From Ralstonia pickettii (GTDB taxonomy: Bacteria > Pseudomonadota > Gammaproteobacteria > Burkholderiales > Burkholderiaceae): DNA of 64,000 nucleotides. The notes under the pieces were generated by a model. The model did no database searches, was not told where the DNA came from, and saw only the letters and a program-made list of their open reading frames with translations. The stretch spans positions 62,001 through 126,000 of the forward strand of contig NZ_MCGB01000025.1 in the NCBI RefSeq assembly GCF_001699815.1, read 5' to 3'. Positions 9,322 through 18,871 of the stretch are shown in pieces. Position numbers and translations under genes: made by a program. How positions within the stretch are numbered: the stretch's first letter is position 1; each line of letters starts with the position of its first letter.

Positions 9322-10122
9322 ATGAATCGCCGTCAACTGCTGCAATGGTCCGCGAGCCTTGGTGCCGCATTGGCATTGGTCGCAGGCAGCGCCCTGGCGC
9401 AGAGCAAGCCGATCAAGATTGGCGTGACCGCCGGGCCGCACGCCGAGATCATGGAAGAAGTAAAGAAGGTCGCCGAGAAGGACGGCTTGAAGCTGCAGAT
9501 TGTTGAGTTCAACGATTACATCCAGCCGAACGCCGCCCTGGCTGCCGGCGATCTGGATGCAAACAGCTATCAGCACCAGCCGTATCTGGACGACCAGATT
9601 GCCACGCGCGGTTACAAGTTCGTGAGCGTCGGCCAGACCATCACCTTCCCGATGGGGATCTACTCGAAGAAGATCAAGTCGCTGAAGGAGTTGAAGGACG
9701 GTGCGCGTTTCGGTCTGCCGAACGATCCGACCAACGGAGGCCGCGCGCTGCTGCTGCTGCAATCGCAAGGCGTGATCAAGCTCAAGCCGAACGCCGGTTT
9801 CAAGGCTTCGCCGCGCGACGTGGCTGATAACCCGAAGAAGCTGAAGTTCGTCGAATTGGATGCCGCGCAACTGCCGCGCTCGCTGGATGATCTGGATGCC
9901 GCCGCCATCAACGGCAATTACGCTGAAAAGGCCAACCTGGACCCGACCAAGGACGGCATCGCCATCGAAAGCCCGAAGGGTCCTTACGCCAACGTGATTG
10001 CCATCCGCGCCGCCGACAAGGATCAACCCTGGGTCGCCAAGCTCGTGAAGGCGTATCATTCCGACGCCGTGAAGTCCTTCGTCAAGGCGAAGTACAAAGA
10101 TGCGGTGATTGTGGCTTGGTAG
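9322..10122 (+). CDS. metQ: Methionine-binding periplasmic protein (NlpA family)
   Basis: A 266-residue NlpA/MetQ-family binding protein delivering methionine to MetNI. The mature protein starts near residue 27 after a signal ending SALA. The family core is clear (KIGVTAGPHAEIM, DLDANSYQHQPYLD). Unlike E. coli MetQ there is no lipobox cysteine at the cleavage site, so it would be a soluble periplasmic protein. The signal begins NRRQLLQ, which has a weak twin-arginine look. It is the last gene of metNIQ and is followed by a strong terminator. Confidence 0.95.
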   Translation: MNRRQLLQWSASLGAALALVAGSALAQSKPIKIGVTAGPHAEIMEEVKKVAEKDGLKLQIVEFNDYIQPNAALAAGDLDANSYQHQPYLDDQIATRGYKFVSVGQTITFPMGIYSKKIKSLKELKDGARFGLPNDPTNGGRALLLLQSQGVIKLKPNAGFKASPRDVADNPKKLKFVELDAAQLPRSLDDLDAAAINGNYAEKANLDPTKDGIAIESPKGPYANVIAIRAADKDQPWVAKLVKAYHSDAVKSFVKAKYKDAVIVAW

Positions 10123-10171
10123 CCACTTTTGTGATCCGTAGGTGATCCGGTAGAGGGTTCTACCAAACAGA

Positions 10172-10205
10172 TTGCCGGACGTTTGACTGGCGTCCGGCAA
10201 ATTTT
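10172..10205 (+). terminator. Intrinsic terminator after metQ
   Basis: A 10-bp perfect stem TTGCCGGACG/CGTCCGGCAA with a 9-nt loop is followed by ATTTT. It ends the metNIQ operon. Confidence 0.88.
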
Positions 10206-10237
10206 CGCGGTTAAAATAGCACGACCGTTCGGAAAAA

Positions 10238-10266
10238 TTACGCGAGCGACCGGCCCCCCTTATAAT
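10238..10266 (+). promoter_or_regulatory. Probable sigma-70 promoter of etfBA
   Basis: A consensus -10 TATAAT at 10261-10266 lies 17 bp downstream of TTACGC (10238-10243). The predicted transcript starts about 40 bp before the etfB ATG. Confidence 0.6.
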
Positions 10267-10312
10267 GGCCGGCGTTTTGCAAAATCGTCTTATCAATTAG
10301 TGGAGTGAGCGC

Positions 10313-11062
10313 ATGAAAGTCCTGGTCGCAGTCAAGCGCGTGATCGATTACAACGTGAAGGTTCGCGTGAAGACGGACGGCAGCGGTGTCGATCTGGCCA
10401 ACGTCAAGATGAGCATGAACCCGTTCGACGAGATCGCCGTGGAAGAGGCGGTTCGCCTGAAGGAAGCGGGCGTCGCTACCGAAGTGATTGCCGTGTCGTG
10501 CGGCGTGACGCAGTGCCAGGAAACTCTGCGCACCGCCATGGCCATCGGCGCCGATCGCGGCATCCTGGTCGAGACTGCCGAAGAGCTGCAGCCGCTGGCT
10601 GTCGCCAAGCTGCTCAAGGCGCTGGTCGACAAGGAGCAGCCTCAGCTGATCATCCTCGGCAAGCAGGCGATTGACGACGACGCCAATCAGACCGGCCAAA
10701 TGCTGGCTGCGCTGGCGGGGCTGCCGCAAGCGACGTTTGCCTCGAAGGTGCAGATTGCCGACGGCAAGGCTTCGGTCACGCGTGAAGTGGACGGTGGCCT
10801 GGAAACCCTGTCGGTCAAGCTGCCGGCCGTGGTCACCACCGACCTGCGCCTGAACGAGCCGCGCTACGTGACGCTGCCCAACATCATGAAGGCGAAAAAG
10901 AAGCAACTCGACACGGTCAAGCCGGAAGACCTGGGCGTGGACGTTGCACCGCGCCTGAAGACGCTGAAGGTGGTCGAGCCCGCCAAGCGCAGCGCTGGCG
11001 TGATGGTGCCCGATGTGGCCACGCTGGTCGCCAAGCTCAAGACCGAAGCGAAGGTGCTGTAA
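10313..11062 (+). CDS. etfB: Electron transfer flavoprotein, beta subunit
   Basis: The 249-residue beta subunit of ETF, the soluble FAD/AMP heterodimer that takes electrons from acyl-CoA dehydrogenases and passes them to ETF:ubiquinone oxidoreductase. The N-terminal [19 protein letters not shown] and the adenine-nucleotide binding segment [17 protein letters not shown] (about 119-135) are characteristic. A GTGGAG-like ribosome site precedes the ATG. etfA follows 51 bp later, and a large acyl-CoA dehydrogenase comes next. Confidence 0.97.
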   Translation: MKVLVAVKRVIDYNVKVRVKTDGSGVDLANVKMSMNPFDEIAVEEAVRLKEAGVATEVIAVSCGVTQCQETLRTAMAIGADRGILVETAEELQPLAVAKLLKALVDKEQPQLIILGKQAIDDDANQTGQMLAALAGLPQATFASKVQIADGKASVTREVDGGLETLSVKLPAVVTTDLRLNEPRYVTLPNIMKAKKKQLDTVKPEDLGVDVAPRLKTLKVVEPAKRSAGVMVPDVATLVAKLKTEAKVL

Positions 11063-11113
11063 GCGGTCTCCTGACTGCAAGCAACTTCAAGCACACCGAA
11101 CAGGCAGATCAAG

Positions 11114-12049
11114 ATGACCTCACTCGTTATTGCTGAACACGACAATCAAACCATCAAGGCCGCGACGCTGAACACCGTGACGGCAGCCGCCCAATGCGGC
11201 GGTGACGTCCACGTGTTGGTGGCCGGTGCTGGCTGCGGCGCCGCTGCACAGGCCGCTGCGCAAATAGCCGGCGTGGCCAAGGTTCTGGTGGCCGACGCGC
11301 CCCAATTTGCCGATGGCCTGGCCGAGAACGTCGCCGAACAGGCCCTGGCCATTGCCGGCAACTACAGCCACATCCTGGCGCCCGCCACCGCCTACGGCAA
11401 GAACATCCTGCCGCGTGTGGCCGCCAAGCTGGACGTGGCCCAGCTGTCCGACATCACCAAGGTCGACGGCCCGGACACCTTCGAGCGCCCGATCTACGCC
11501 GGCAACGCAATTGCCACCGTGCAATCGGCCGACAAGGTGAAGGTGATCACCGTGCGCGGCACGGCATTCGACCCGGCTGCCGCGACCGGTGGTTCGGCTG
11601 CTACCGAAAACCTGACCGCCGTGGCTGACACCGGCATCTCGCAATTCGTTTCGCGCGAAGTGACGAAGAGCGACCGCCCGGAACTGACCGCCGCGAAGAT
11701 CATCGTGTCGGGCGGCCGTGGCGTGGGCTCGGGCGAGAACTACACCAAGGTGCTGACGCCGCTGGCCGACAAGCTGGGCGCCGCGCTAGGTGCTTCGCGC
11801 GCGGCAGTGGACGCCGGCTTCGTGCCGAACGACTACCAGGTCGGCCAGACCGGCAAGATCGTCGCGCCGCAGCTGTACATCGCCGTCGGTATTTCGGGCG
11901 CAATCCAGCACTTGGCCGGCATGAAGGATTCCAAGGTGATCGTCGCGATCAACAAGGATCCGGAAGCGCCGATCTTCCAGGTGGCGGACTACGGCCTCGT
12001 GGGCGACCTGAATGCCGTCGTGCCGGAGCTGGTGGCCGCACTGGGCTGA
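11114..12049 (+). CDS. etfA: Electron transfer flavoprotein, alpha subunit
   Basis: The 311-residue alpha subunit of ETF. The C-terminal FAD domain shows the family signature [11 protein letters not shown], then [23 protein letters not shown] and the end motif [21 protein letters not shown] (given here in part). Length is normal. It is paired with etfB and closed by a terminator about 50 bp after the stop. Confidence 0.97.
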   Translation: MTSLVIAEHDNQTIKAATLNTVTAAAQCGGDVHVLVAGAGCGAAAQAAAQIAGVAKVLVADAPQFADGLAENVAEQALAIAGNYSHILAPATAYGKNILPRVAAKLDVAQLSDITKVDGPDTFERPIYAGNAIATVQSADKVKVITVRGTAFDPAAATGGSAATENLTAVADTGISQFVSREVTKSDRPELTAAKIIVSGGRGVGSGENYTKVLTPLADKLGAALGASRAAVDAGFVPNDYQVGQTGKIVAPQLYIAVGISGAIQHLAGMKDSKVIVAINKDPEAPIFQVADYGLVGDLNAVVPELVAALG

Positions 12050-12098
12050 TCGCACCGCGCAGCGCGCTTGGTTTGACGTGCGCTGCAATGCCCGACGC

Positions 12099-12135
12099 AA
12101 AGCCGTTTCCGACCTGTTTGGAAACGGCTTTTTTA
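12099..12135 (+). terminator. Intrinsic terminator after etfA
   Basis: An 11-bp stem AAGCCGTTTCC/GGAAACGGCTT with a 9-nt loop and a run of six T residues ends etfBA. Confidence 0.92.
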
Positions 12136-12217
12136 TACGCGAGCGCCATCAGGAGAGCGCGTCACGCACTCGATGAGGCACTGTCCTGATCGCGCTTAAC
12201 CAGAGTTGGAGAGAGAC

Positions 12218-14002
12218 ATGACCTATCAAGCCCCAGTCAAGGACATGCTGTTCGTGATGAACGAGTTGGCCGGCCTGGACAACGTCGCGAAGCTGCCTGG
12301 CTTTGAAGACGCCACCGCCGACACGGCGCAGGCCGTGCTGGAAGAAAGCGCCCGCTTTACTGGCGAAGTCGTTGCGCCGCTGAATGTGGAAGGCGACCGT
12401 AACCCGAGCAGTTGGAAGGACGGCGTCGTCACGGCCACCGCAGGTTTCAAGGAGGCGTTCGCGCAGTTCGGCCAAGGCGGCTGGCAGGGCGTGCAGCATC
12501 CGCTGGAATACGGCGGCCAGGGCCTGCCCAAGCTGATCGCCACGGCGTGTATCGAAATGCTGAACGCGGCCAACCTGTCGTTCGCACTGTGCCCGTTGCT
12601 GACGGATGGCGCCATTGAGGCATTGCTGACGGCCGGCACCGAAGAACAGAAGCAGCTTTTCGTCCCCAAGCTCATCTCGGGCGAATGGACGGGCACGATG
12701 AACCTGACCGAGCCGCAGGCCGGCTCCGACCTGGCACTCGTGCGCACGCGCGCCGAGCCGGTGGGCGACGGCACGTTCAAGATCTTCGGTACAAAGATCT
12801 TCATCACCTGGGGCGAGCACGATATGGCCGAGAACATCGTCCACCTCGTGCTGGCGCGTACGCCGGGCGCGCCGGAAGGCGTCAAGGGCATATCGCTGTT
12901 TGTGGTGCCGAAGTTCATGGTCAATGAAGATGGCTCGCTGGGCGCGCGCAACGATGCGCATTGCGTATCGATCGAACATAAGCTCGGCATCAAGGCGAGC
13001 CCGACGGCCGTGCTGCAATTTGGCGATAACGGCGGCGCGATCGGGACGCTGGTCGGCGAAGAAAATCGCGGCCTGGAATACATGTTCATCATGATGAACG
13101 CGGCGCGTTATGCGGTCGGCATGCAGGGCATTGGCGTGTCGGAGCGCGCTTACCAAAAGGCCGTGGCCTATGCGCGTGACCGCGTGCAGAGCCGCCCGGT
13201 GGATGGCTCTGCTGCCAAAGCTGTGCCCATCATTCACCACCCGGATGTGAAGCGCATGCTGCTGACGATGCGCGCCATGACCGAAGGCGCGCGTGCGCTG
13301 GCCTACGTGGCTGCCGCAGCGTGCGATGCCGGCCATCACGCTGCCGATGACGCAGCACGCAAGCAGAACGCGGCGCTGTACGAATTCCTGGTGCCGATCG
13401 TGAAGGGCTGGAGCACCGAGATGTCGATCGACGTGACGAGCCTGGGCGTGCAGGTGCACGGCGGCATGGGCTTTATCGAAGAGACGGGCGCCGCGCAGTT
13501 CTATCGTGATGCGCGCATCCTGCCGATCTACGAAGGCACCACGGCCATCCAGGCCAACGACCTGATCGGCCGCAAGACGGTGCGTGACGGGGGCGCGGTA
13601 GCCTCGGGCATCTGCGCGGAAATCGCCAAGGTGGAGGCGGCGCTCGCTGCGAAGGGCGGTGCGCATTGCGATGCGATGCGTGCGCGTCTGGCAGCCGGTC
13701 GCGAGGCGCTGGAATCGGTGGTGCGCTTTGTGGTCGCCCAGACCAAGGCGCAGCCGAACGCCGTCTTCGCAGGCAGCGTACCGTATCTGCGCCTGTGCGG
13801 CATCGTGCTGTCGGGCTGGCAGATGGCGCGTGCGCTGCTGGTGGCGATCGACCGCGAGAGCGAAGACCCGAACTTCTACGGCGCGAAGATCGCCACGGCA
13901 CGCGTGTTTGCCGATGTGCTGCTCACGCAGGCACCTGGTATTGCGCAGAGTGTGCTGACGGGCGGCGAGACGATCGGTGCGGTGCCGGAAGTCCTGTTCT
14001 GA
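12218..14002 (+). CDS. Acyl-CoA dehydrogenase, large (about 600-residue) type
   Basis: A 594-residue flavoprotein of the long acyl-CoA dehydrogenase group that has extra N-terminal and C-terminal domains (AcdB/DmdC-like). It introduces a C2-C3 double bond into an acyl-CoA and donates electrons to ETF. Visible motifs are the FAD/substrate segment MNLTEPQAGSDLA (about 160-172), the C-terminal QVHGGMGFIEETGAAQFYRDARI, and YEGTTAIQANDLIGRK carrying the probable catalytic Glu. The ATG at 12218 follows GGAGAGA and gives MTYQAPVKDMLF, typical of the family. Its place directly after etfBA fits electron delivery to ETF; the exact acyl substrate cannot be told. Confidence 0.92.
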   Translation: MTYQAPVKDMLFVMNELAGLDNVAKLPGFEDATADTAQAVLEESARFTGEVVAPLNVEGDRNPSSWKDGVVTATAGFKEAFAQFGQGGWQGVQHPLEYGGQGLPKLIATACIEMLNAANLSFALCPLLTDGAIEALLTAGTEEQKQLFVPKLISGEWTGTMNLTEPQAGSDLALVRTRAEPVGDGTFKIFGTKIFITWGEHDMAENIVHLVLARTPGAPEGVKGISLFVVPKFMVNEDGSLGARNDAHCVSIEHKLGIKASPTAVLQFGDNGGAIGTLVGEENRGLEYMFIMMNAARYAVGMQGIGVSERAYQKAVAYARDRVQSRPVDGSAAKAVPIIHHPDVKRMLLTMRAMTEGARALAYVAAAACDAGHHAADDAARKQNAALYEFLVPIVKGWSTEMSIDVTSLGVQVHGGMGFIEETGAAQFYRDARILPIYEGTTAIQANDLIGRKTVRDGGAVASGICAEIAKVEAALAAKGGAHCDAMRARLAAGREALESVVRFVVAQTKAQPNAVFAGSVPYLRLCGIVLSGWQMARALLVAIDRESEDPNFYGAKIATARVFADVLLTQAPGIAQSVLTGGETIGAVPEVLF

Positions 14003-14020
14003 GCGGCATCAGCCGGAAAA

Positions 14021-14050
14021 AAAAAAGGGAGGCTCCTGCCTCCCTTTTTT
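14021..14050. terminator. Bidirectional terminator (acyl-CoA dehydrogenase / dadA)
   Basis: A GGGAGG/CCTCCC stem with a 6-nt loop is flanked by a ten-base A tract (14017-14026) and six T residues, so the stem extends through A-T pairs. It serves both convergent genes. Confidence 0.9.
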
Positions 14051-14070
14051 ATCGCATGCAGCGTAGGCGA

Positions 14071-15360
14071 TCAGGCCAGCGCAGGCTTGGTTGCCGGCAT
14101 CTGGGTGCCACCCAGGTAGCGATACACAGAAAGGTCATCCGAGCGGATGGCAGGCGAGCGGCCCGACACCAGATCCGACAGCAGCTTGCCCGAGCCGCAG
14201 GCCATGGTCCAACCCAGCGTGCCGTGGCCAGTGTTGAGCCACAGGCCACGCACGGGCGTCTGGCCCACGATGGGCGTGCCGTCCGGCGTCATCGGGCGCA
14301 GGCCGGTCCAGAACGTCGCGCGCGAGACATCCCCGGCACCCGGGAACAGATCGTTGACCACGAACTCCAGCGTCTTGCGCTTGCCTGGGTCGAGGCGCTT
14401 GTCGTAGCCGACAATCTGCGCCATGCCGCCCACGCGGATTCGGTCGTCAAAGCGCGTCACGGCCACTTTGTAGGTCTCGTCCAGGATGGTGGATACGGGG
14501 CTCTTCCCCGCATCTGTCATCGGTACGGTGATCGAGAAACCCTTGAGCGGGTAGACCGGCACGTTCACCAGGTTCTTCAGGAACGGTGTGCTGTAGCTGC
14601 CCAGCGCCACGACCACGAGATCGGCGTCGATCGGCTGGCCGTCGACCAGCGCCCCGCGGACGGCGTCGTTCTTGAAGATGAGGCTGTTGATCGTGCTGTT
14701 GAAACGGAAGCGCACGCCGAGCTTTTCCGCCATCGCGGCCAGGCGCGTGGTGAAGAGCTGGCAATCGCCCGTTTCGTCATTGGGAAGGCGCAAGCCACCG
14801 GCCAGCTTGTGGCGGGTCGAGGCCAGGCCCGGTTCACTGCGCACGAGGTCTTCGCGCGAAAGCAGTTCGTACGGCACGCCGGCGCGCTCGAGCACGGCGA
14901 TGTCGTTCGCGGCGCCGTCGAGCTGTTGCTGGGTGCGGAAAATTTGCAGCGTGCCTTGCTGGCGGCCTTCGTAGGCGATGCCGGTGTCGGCGCGCAGGTC
15001 GCGGATGCAGTCGCGGCTGTACTCGGCCAGGCGAACCATGCGTTCCTTGTTTTGCGCGTAGCTGGCGGCGTCGCAGTTGCGCAGCATCTGCCACATCCAC
15101 TTGAGCTGGAAGAGCGTGCCGTCGGGGCGGATGGAAAGCGGCGCGTGCTGCTGGAACATCCATTTGATGGCTTTGAGCGGTACGCCAGGCGCGGCCCACG
15201 GCGACGCATAGCCCGGCGAGATCTGGCCAGCATTGGCGAAGCTCGTCTCCAGCGCCGGACCCGCTTCGCGGTCGACGACAGTGACTTCATGGCCCGCACG
15301 GGCCAGGTAATAGGCGCTCGTCACGCCGATCACGCCGCTGCCAAGAACGAGCACGCGCAT
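14071..15360 (-). CDS. dadA: D-amino acid dehydrogenase, small subunit
   Basis: A 429-residue FAD enzyme of the DAO family that oxidatively deaminates D-amino acids, D-alanine above all, at the inner membrane. The N-terminal dinucleotide motif [19 protein letters not shown] and the [19 protein letters not shown] segment are diagnostic. The C-terminal [14 protein letters not shown]...[12 protein letters not shown] pattern is also present. Length equals family norm. The start at 15360 is used because upstream in-frame codons run through the intergenic operator region. It is divergent from an Lrp-family regulator, the usual arrangement for control by alanine/leucine-responsive proteins. Confidence 0.96.
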   Translation of the reverse strand: MRVLVLGSGVIGVTSAYYLARAGHEVTVVDREAGPALETSFANAGQISPGYASPWAAPGVPLKAIKWMFQQHAPLSIRPDGTLFQLKWMWQMLRNCDAASYAQNKERMVRLAEYSRDCIRDLRADTGIAYEGRQQGTLQIFRTQQQLDGAANDIAVLERAGVPYELLSREDLVRSEPGLASTRHKLAGGLRLPNDETGDCQLFTTRLAAMAEKLGVRFRFNSTINSLIFKNDAVRGALVDGQPIDADLVVVALGSYSTPFLKNLVNVPVYPLKGFSITVPMTDAGKSPVSTILDETYKVAVTRFDDRIRVGGMAQIVGYDKRLDPGKRKTLEFVVNDLFPGAGDVSRATFWTGLRPMTPDGTPIVGQTPVRGLWLNTGHGTLGWTMACGSGKLLSDLVSGRSPAIRSDDLSVYRYLGGTQMPATKPALA

Positions 15361-15386
15361 GGTGATACTCCCCGGAGATGAATTTG

Positions 15387-15404
15387 CGATAGATGTCGCT
15401 ATCG
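15387..15404. promoter_or_regulatory. Dyad CGATAG-N6-CTATCG in the dadA-lrp intergenic region
   Basis: Perfect 6-bp inverted arms separated by 6 bp lie 27 bp before the dadA start. Lrp/AsnC proteins bind several such sites as oligomers; assignment to the adjacent regulator is inference. Confidence 0.5.
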
Positions 15405-15424
15405 TATTCGTACAATTCCAGTAA

Positions 15425-15457
15425 TTGTTTCTGTATATTTGCGGGAAACAGAAACAA
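15425..15457. promoter_or_regulatory. Perfect 10-bp inverted repeat, candidate Lrp-type operator
   Basis: Arms TTGTTTCTGT (15425-15434) and ACAGAAACAA (15448-15457) are exact reverse complements separated by 13 bp, so their centres are about two helical turns apart. The repeat lies 25 bp before the lrp-family gene and overlaps a TATATT box (15434-15439), as expected for autoregulation. Function is inferred. Confidence 0.65.
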
Positions 15458-15482
15458 CTTTGATTCTGAGGCATTTTTGACC

Positions 15483-15980
15483 ATGCGAACCCAGCGTAAG
15501 CCAGTCCGGGCCCTCGATAAGCTCGATCGGCGGATTCTCGACCTGCTGCAAAAGGACGGGCGCCTGTCGATGAAGGAACTCTCCGAGGCGGTCGGCCTGA
15601 CCATTACGCCGTGCATCGAGCGCGTCAAGCGCCTGGAGCGCGAGGGCTTCATCCTCGGCTACTACGCGCGGCTCAACCCCGCCATGCTGGGCGCTTCGCT
15701 GCTGGTGTTTGTGGAGATCAGCCTGGGCAGCAAATCCGGCAACATGTTCGAACAGTTTCGTCGCGAAGTGCTGCGCATTCCCGAGGTGCTGGAGTGCCAC
15801 CTCGTCTCCGGCGATTTCGACTACCTCATCAAGGCGCGCATTCGCGAGATGAGTGAATACCGGCGCTTGCTGGGCGACATCCTGCTCCAGTTGCCCGGCG
15901 CAGTGCAATCCAAGAGCTACATCGTGATGGAGGAGATCAAGGAGACGCTCGCCATCGATGTGACGGAAGCGGGCGGGTGA
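15483..15980 (+). CDS. Lrp/AsnC-family transcriptional regulator (probable dadA regulator)
   Basis: A 165-residue Lrp-family protein. The N-terminal winged helix-turn-helix ([20 protein letters not shown]... [15 protein letters not shown], about 11-60) is followed by the RAM/ACT-like effector domain (about 75-150). Its [14 protein letters not shown] segment is the usual effector-binding signature. An upstream in-frame ATG (15393) would place 30 residues on the operator dyad, so ATG 15483 is preferred. Divergent orientation with dadA suggests control of D-alanine catabolism, as in Pseudomonas and enteric bacteria. Confidence 0.92.
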   Translation: MRTQRKPVRALDKLDRRILDLLQKDGRLSMKELSEAVGLTITPCIERVKRLEREGFILGYYARLNPAMLGASLLVFVEISLGSKSGNMFEQFRREVLRIPEVLECHLVSGDFDYLIKARIREMSEYRRLLGDILLQLPGAVQSKSYIVMEEIKETLAIDVTEAGG

Positions 15981-16044
15981 CGTAGCGTTGTCACGGAAGC
16001 CCCCTACGCTGGCTGGCACGTTCATCACCGACACCGGAGCCCCC

Positions 16045-17664
16045 ATGTCCGACCAGCCGATCTTCAAGCCGACCCGCCGCACGCTGATCAAAGGCCTCGT
16101 TTCCGCCAGCGGCACCGCGCTCCTCAGCTCGCGTATCGGCGACGTGCTGGCCCAGGGCGCCGCACCGGCCGCAATGACGTCCGAGCGCCTGCGCCCGCAA
16201 GTGCCAGGCGGCGTGATGAGCGGTGATATCACGGCCGGCAGCGCCATCGTCTGGAGCCGCACCGATCGTCCGGCACGCATGATCGTCGAATACTCGACGG
16301 ACGCCGCCTTCAAGAACGTCGCGCGTCGCATCGGCCCCGCGGCCCTTGAAAGCAACGGCCTGACAGCTCGGGTCGACCTGAACGGCCTGCCAGCCGGCGC
16401 AGACCTGTTTTACCGCGTGCGCTTCCAGGACCTCGTGCACGACAAGGCCTTCAGCGAGCCGGTTGCCGGTCGCTTCCGCACGGCACCCATGCAGGCCAAT
16501 CGCCCCATCTGCTTTGTCTTCTCTGGCGACGAGGCCGGCCAAGGCTGGGGCATCAACGAGCGCTTCGGCGGCTATCGTCTGTATGAGGCAATGCGCCGCG
16601 AATCGCCCGACTTCTTCATCCACTCCGGCGATCAGATCTATGCCGACGGCCCGATCCAGGCCGAGGTGAAACTGCCCGACGGCGCGCTGTGGACCAACCT
16701 CGTTACCGAGGCCAAATCGCACGTTGCACAGACGCTCGACGACTACCGCGGCGCCTTTGCCTACAACCAGCTGGACAAGAACAAGCGCGCGTTTTCCGCC
16801 GAAGTGCCGTTCCTCGTGCAGTGGGACGACCACGAGGTGCGCAACAACTGGTACCCCGGCCAGCAGATCGGCCCGGAAGAGAAGCGCTATCAGGAGCGCA
16901 GCGCATCGCTGCTGGCGGCCCGCGCGAAGCAGGCGATGTTCGAGTACAACCCGTTCCGCTTCAATCCGATCGACCCAGAGCAGATCTACCGCGCGTTCCA
17001 GTACGGCCCGCTGCTCGACGTATTCATGCTGGACGAGCGCAGCTATCGCGGGCGCAATTCGCCGAACCGCCAGACCCGGCTGGATGCCGATTCGGCCTTC
17101 CTCGGCCCGGCACAGGCGGCGTGGCTCAAGCAATCGCTCAAGCAGTCAAAGGCGACGTGGAAGGTGATTGCCAGCGACATGCCGATCTCGCTGGTGGTGC
17201 CTGATCTGAACCCCGATGTGCCCAAGGGCACCTATGAAGCGTGGGCCAATGCGGATGACGGCATGCCGTCGGGCCGCGAACTGGAGTTGGCCGAGATCCT
17301 GCGCTTCATCAAGCAGGAAAACATCCAGAACGTGGTCTGGGTGACGGCTGACGTGCACTACGCGCAGGCTACGTACTACCACCCGTCGCGCGCCAAGTTC
17401 ACGGATTTCAAACCGTTCTGGGAGTTCGTTGGCGGCCCCATCAACGCGGGCACCTTCGGACCGAATGAAGTGGACCAGACGTTTGGACCGGACGTGCGCT
17501 ACGTCAGCATTCCAAAGGACAATCCGCAGAACCAGTCGCCCGCGGCGCTGCAGCAGTATTACGGTCGCGCCAAGATCGACCCGATCACGCGCACGATGCA
17601 CGTATCGCTGCACGATCTCGACGGCAAATCGCTCTGGGAAGTGAAGCTCGATCCCGAGGCGTAG
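16045..17664 (+). CDS. phoD: PhoD-like alkaline phosphatase / phosphodiesterase, Tat-exported
   Basis: A 539-residue metallophosphoesterase of the PhoD family, exported and hydrolysing phosphate mono- and diesters. It begins with a twin-arginine signal (TRRTLIKGL, arginines at residues 11-12, hydrophobic stretch to about residue 35). An Fn3-like N-terminal PhoD domain follows (about 50-150), then the catalytic domain. Its metal-site motifs FSGDEA, HSGDQIYADG, QWDDHEVRNNW and VTADVHYA are visible. GGAG lies six bases before the ATG at 16045. No phosphate-regulon genes are adjacent. Confidence 0.9.
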   Translation: MSDQPIFKPTRRTLIKGLVSASGTALLSSRIGDVLAQGAAPAAMTSERLRPQVPGGVMSGDITAGSAIVWSRTDRPARMIVEYSTDAAFKNVARRIGPAALESNGLTARVDLNGLPAGADLFYRVRFQDLVHDKAFSEPVAGRFRTAPMQANRPICFVFSGDEAGQGWGINERFGGYRLYEAMRRESPDFFIHSGDQIYADGPIQAEVKLPDGALWTNLVTEAKSHVAQTLDDYRGAFAYNQLDKNKRAFSAEVPFLVQWDDHEVRNNWYPGQQIGPEEKRYQERSASLLAARAKQAMFEYNPFRFNPIDPEQIYRAFQYGPLLDVFMLDERSYRGRNSPNRQTRLDADSAFLGPAQAAWLKQSLKQSKATWKVIASDMPISLVVPDLNPDVPKGTYEAWANADDGMPSGRELELAEILRFIKQENIQNVVWVTADVHYAQATYYHPSRAKFTDFKPFWEFVGGPINAGTFGPNEVDQTFGPDVRYVSIPKDNPQNQSPAALQQYYGRAKIDPITRTMHVSLHDLDGKSLWEVKLDPEA

Positions 17665-17737
17665 CAGGCGTCACCCGCAGCGCGGCGGGAGCGTATGCGA
17701 TAGGATCAGCGAGCCCCCGCATCCATTCTGGCCCGCT

Positions 17738-18871
17738 GTGTCCGATATGTCCGATCGCCACGTCCCCCGCAAGGGACGCGGCGCCACTTCCAATCTGCAA
17801 GGCCGCTTCGAGCGCGACGAGCGCACGCGCGTCGATGACGGCTGGCAACCGCTTGTCGGGCACCTCGATCCGGATGACGCGCCGCCTCGCATCGAGACCA
17901 GCGTCTCCATCGAGCGTGCGCGCTCCATCCTCAGCCATAACCAGTCGCCGGATATTCCGTTTGGGGTCTCGCTCAATCCGTATCGTGGCTGCGAGCATGG
18001 TTGTGTGTATTGCTTTGCTCGGCCGACGCATGCGTATCTGGAGCTGTCGCCCGGGCTGGACTTCGAGACCAAGCTGTTCGCCAAGACCAATGCCGCGGAG
18101 GTGCTGCGCGAAACGCTGGCCAAGCCCGGCTACCGCTGCGAAGCGATTGCGCTGGGCGTGAACACCGATGCGTATCAGCCAATCGAGCGCGAGTTGCACA
18201 TCACGCGCGACGTGCTGCAGGTGCTGCACGATTGCGATCACCCTGTCGGGCTGATCACCAAGTCGACACTGATCGAGCGCGACATCGATCTGCTCGCCCC
18301 GATGGCGGCGAAGAATCTCGTCGTAGCCGCCGTCACAATCACCACGCTCGACGCTGATCTGGCGCGCAAGCTGGAGCCCCGCGCTGCCACGCCATCGCGC
18401 CGCCTGCGCACGATTCGCACGCTGGCAGAGGCGGGTATTCCGGTGGGTGTCAGCGTCGCCCCGATGGTCCCCTTCATCACCGACGACCACATGGAGCAGA
18501 TTCTGGAAGCCGCGCACGAGGCAGGCGCCACGTACGCGAGCTATATCGTGCTGCGCTTGCCAAACGAGCTGGACGCGGTGTTTCAGGATTGGCTGATGGC
18601 GCATTTCCCCGACCGCGCGCAACGCGTGATGAATCGCATCCGCGATCTGCACGGCGGGCACGATTACAAAGCGGATTTCGCCACGCGCATGCGGGGCACC
18701 GGCATCTGGGCCGACTTGTTGCGGCAGCGTTTCTACAAGGCCGCCGACAGGCTCGGCTTCAGCTACCACCGCTACAACGAACGGGTGCTCGACACCTCGC
18801 AGTTCAAGCCGCCCACGCGTGCCCTCAAACCGCGAAAGCCGGTCGACGAGCGCCAGGGCAGTTTGTTTTGA
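17738..18871 (+). CDS. Radical SAM protein, PA0069/SplB-like family
   Basis: A 377-residue radical SAM protein. The [4Fe-4S] cluster triad is CxxxCxxC at C85, C89 and C92 (GCEHGCVYCFARP), numbered from the GTG start. The family is widespread in proteobacteria and resembles spore photoproduct lyase in the core but lacks a defined reaction. Two starts are possible, GTG 17738 and ATG 17747, differing by three residues. It is followed immediately by a convergent TM2-domain gene whose stop abuts its own. Confidence 0.88.
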   Translation: MSDMSDRHVPRKGRGATSNLQGRFERDERTRVDDGWQPLVGHLDPDDAPPRIETSVSIERARSILSHNQSPDIPFGVSLNPYRGCEHGCVYCFARPTHAYLELSPGLDFETKLFAKTNAAEVLRETLAKPGYRCEAIALGVNTDAYQPIERELHITRDVLQVLHDCDHPVGLITKSTLIERDIDLLAPMAAKNLVVAAVTITTLDADLARKLEPRAATPSRRLRTIRTLAEAGIPVGVSVAPMVPFITDDHMEQILEAAHEAGATYASYIVLRLPNELDAVFQDWLMAHFPDRAQRVMNRIRDLHGGHDYKADFATRMRGTGIWADLLRQRFYKAADRLGFSYHRYNERVLDTSQFKPPTRALKPRKPVDERQGSLF

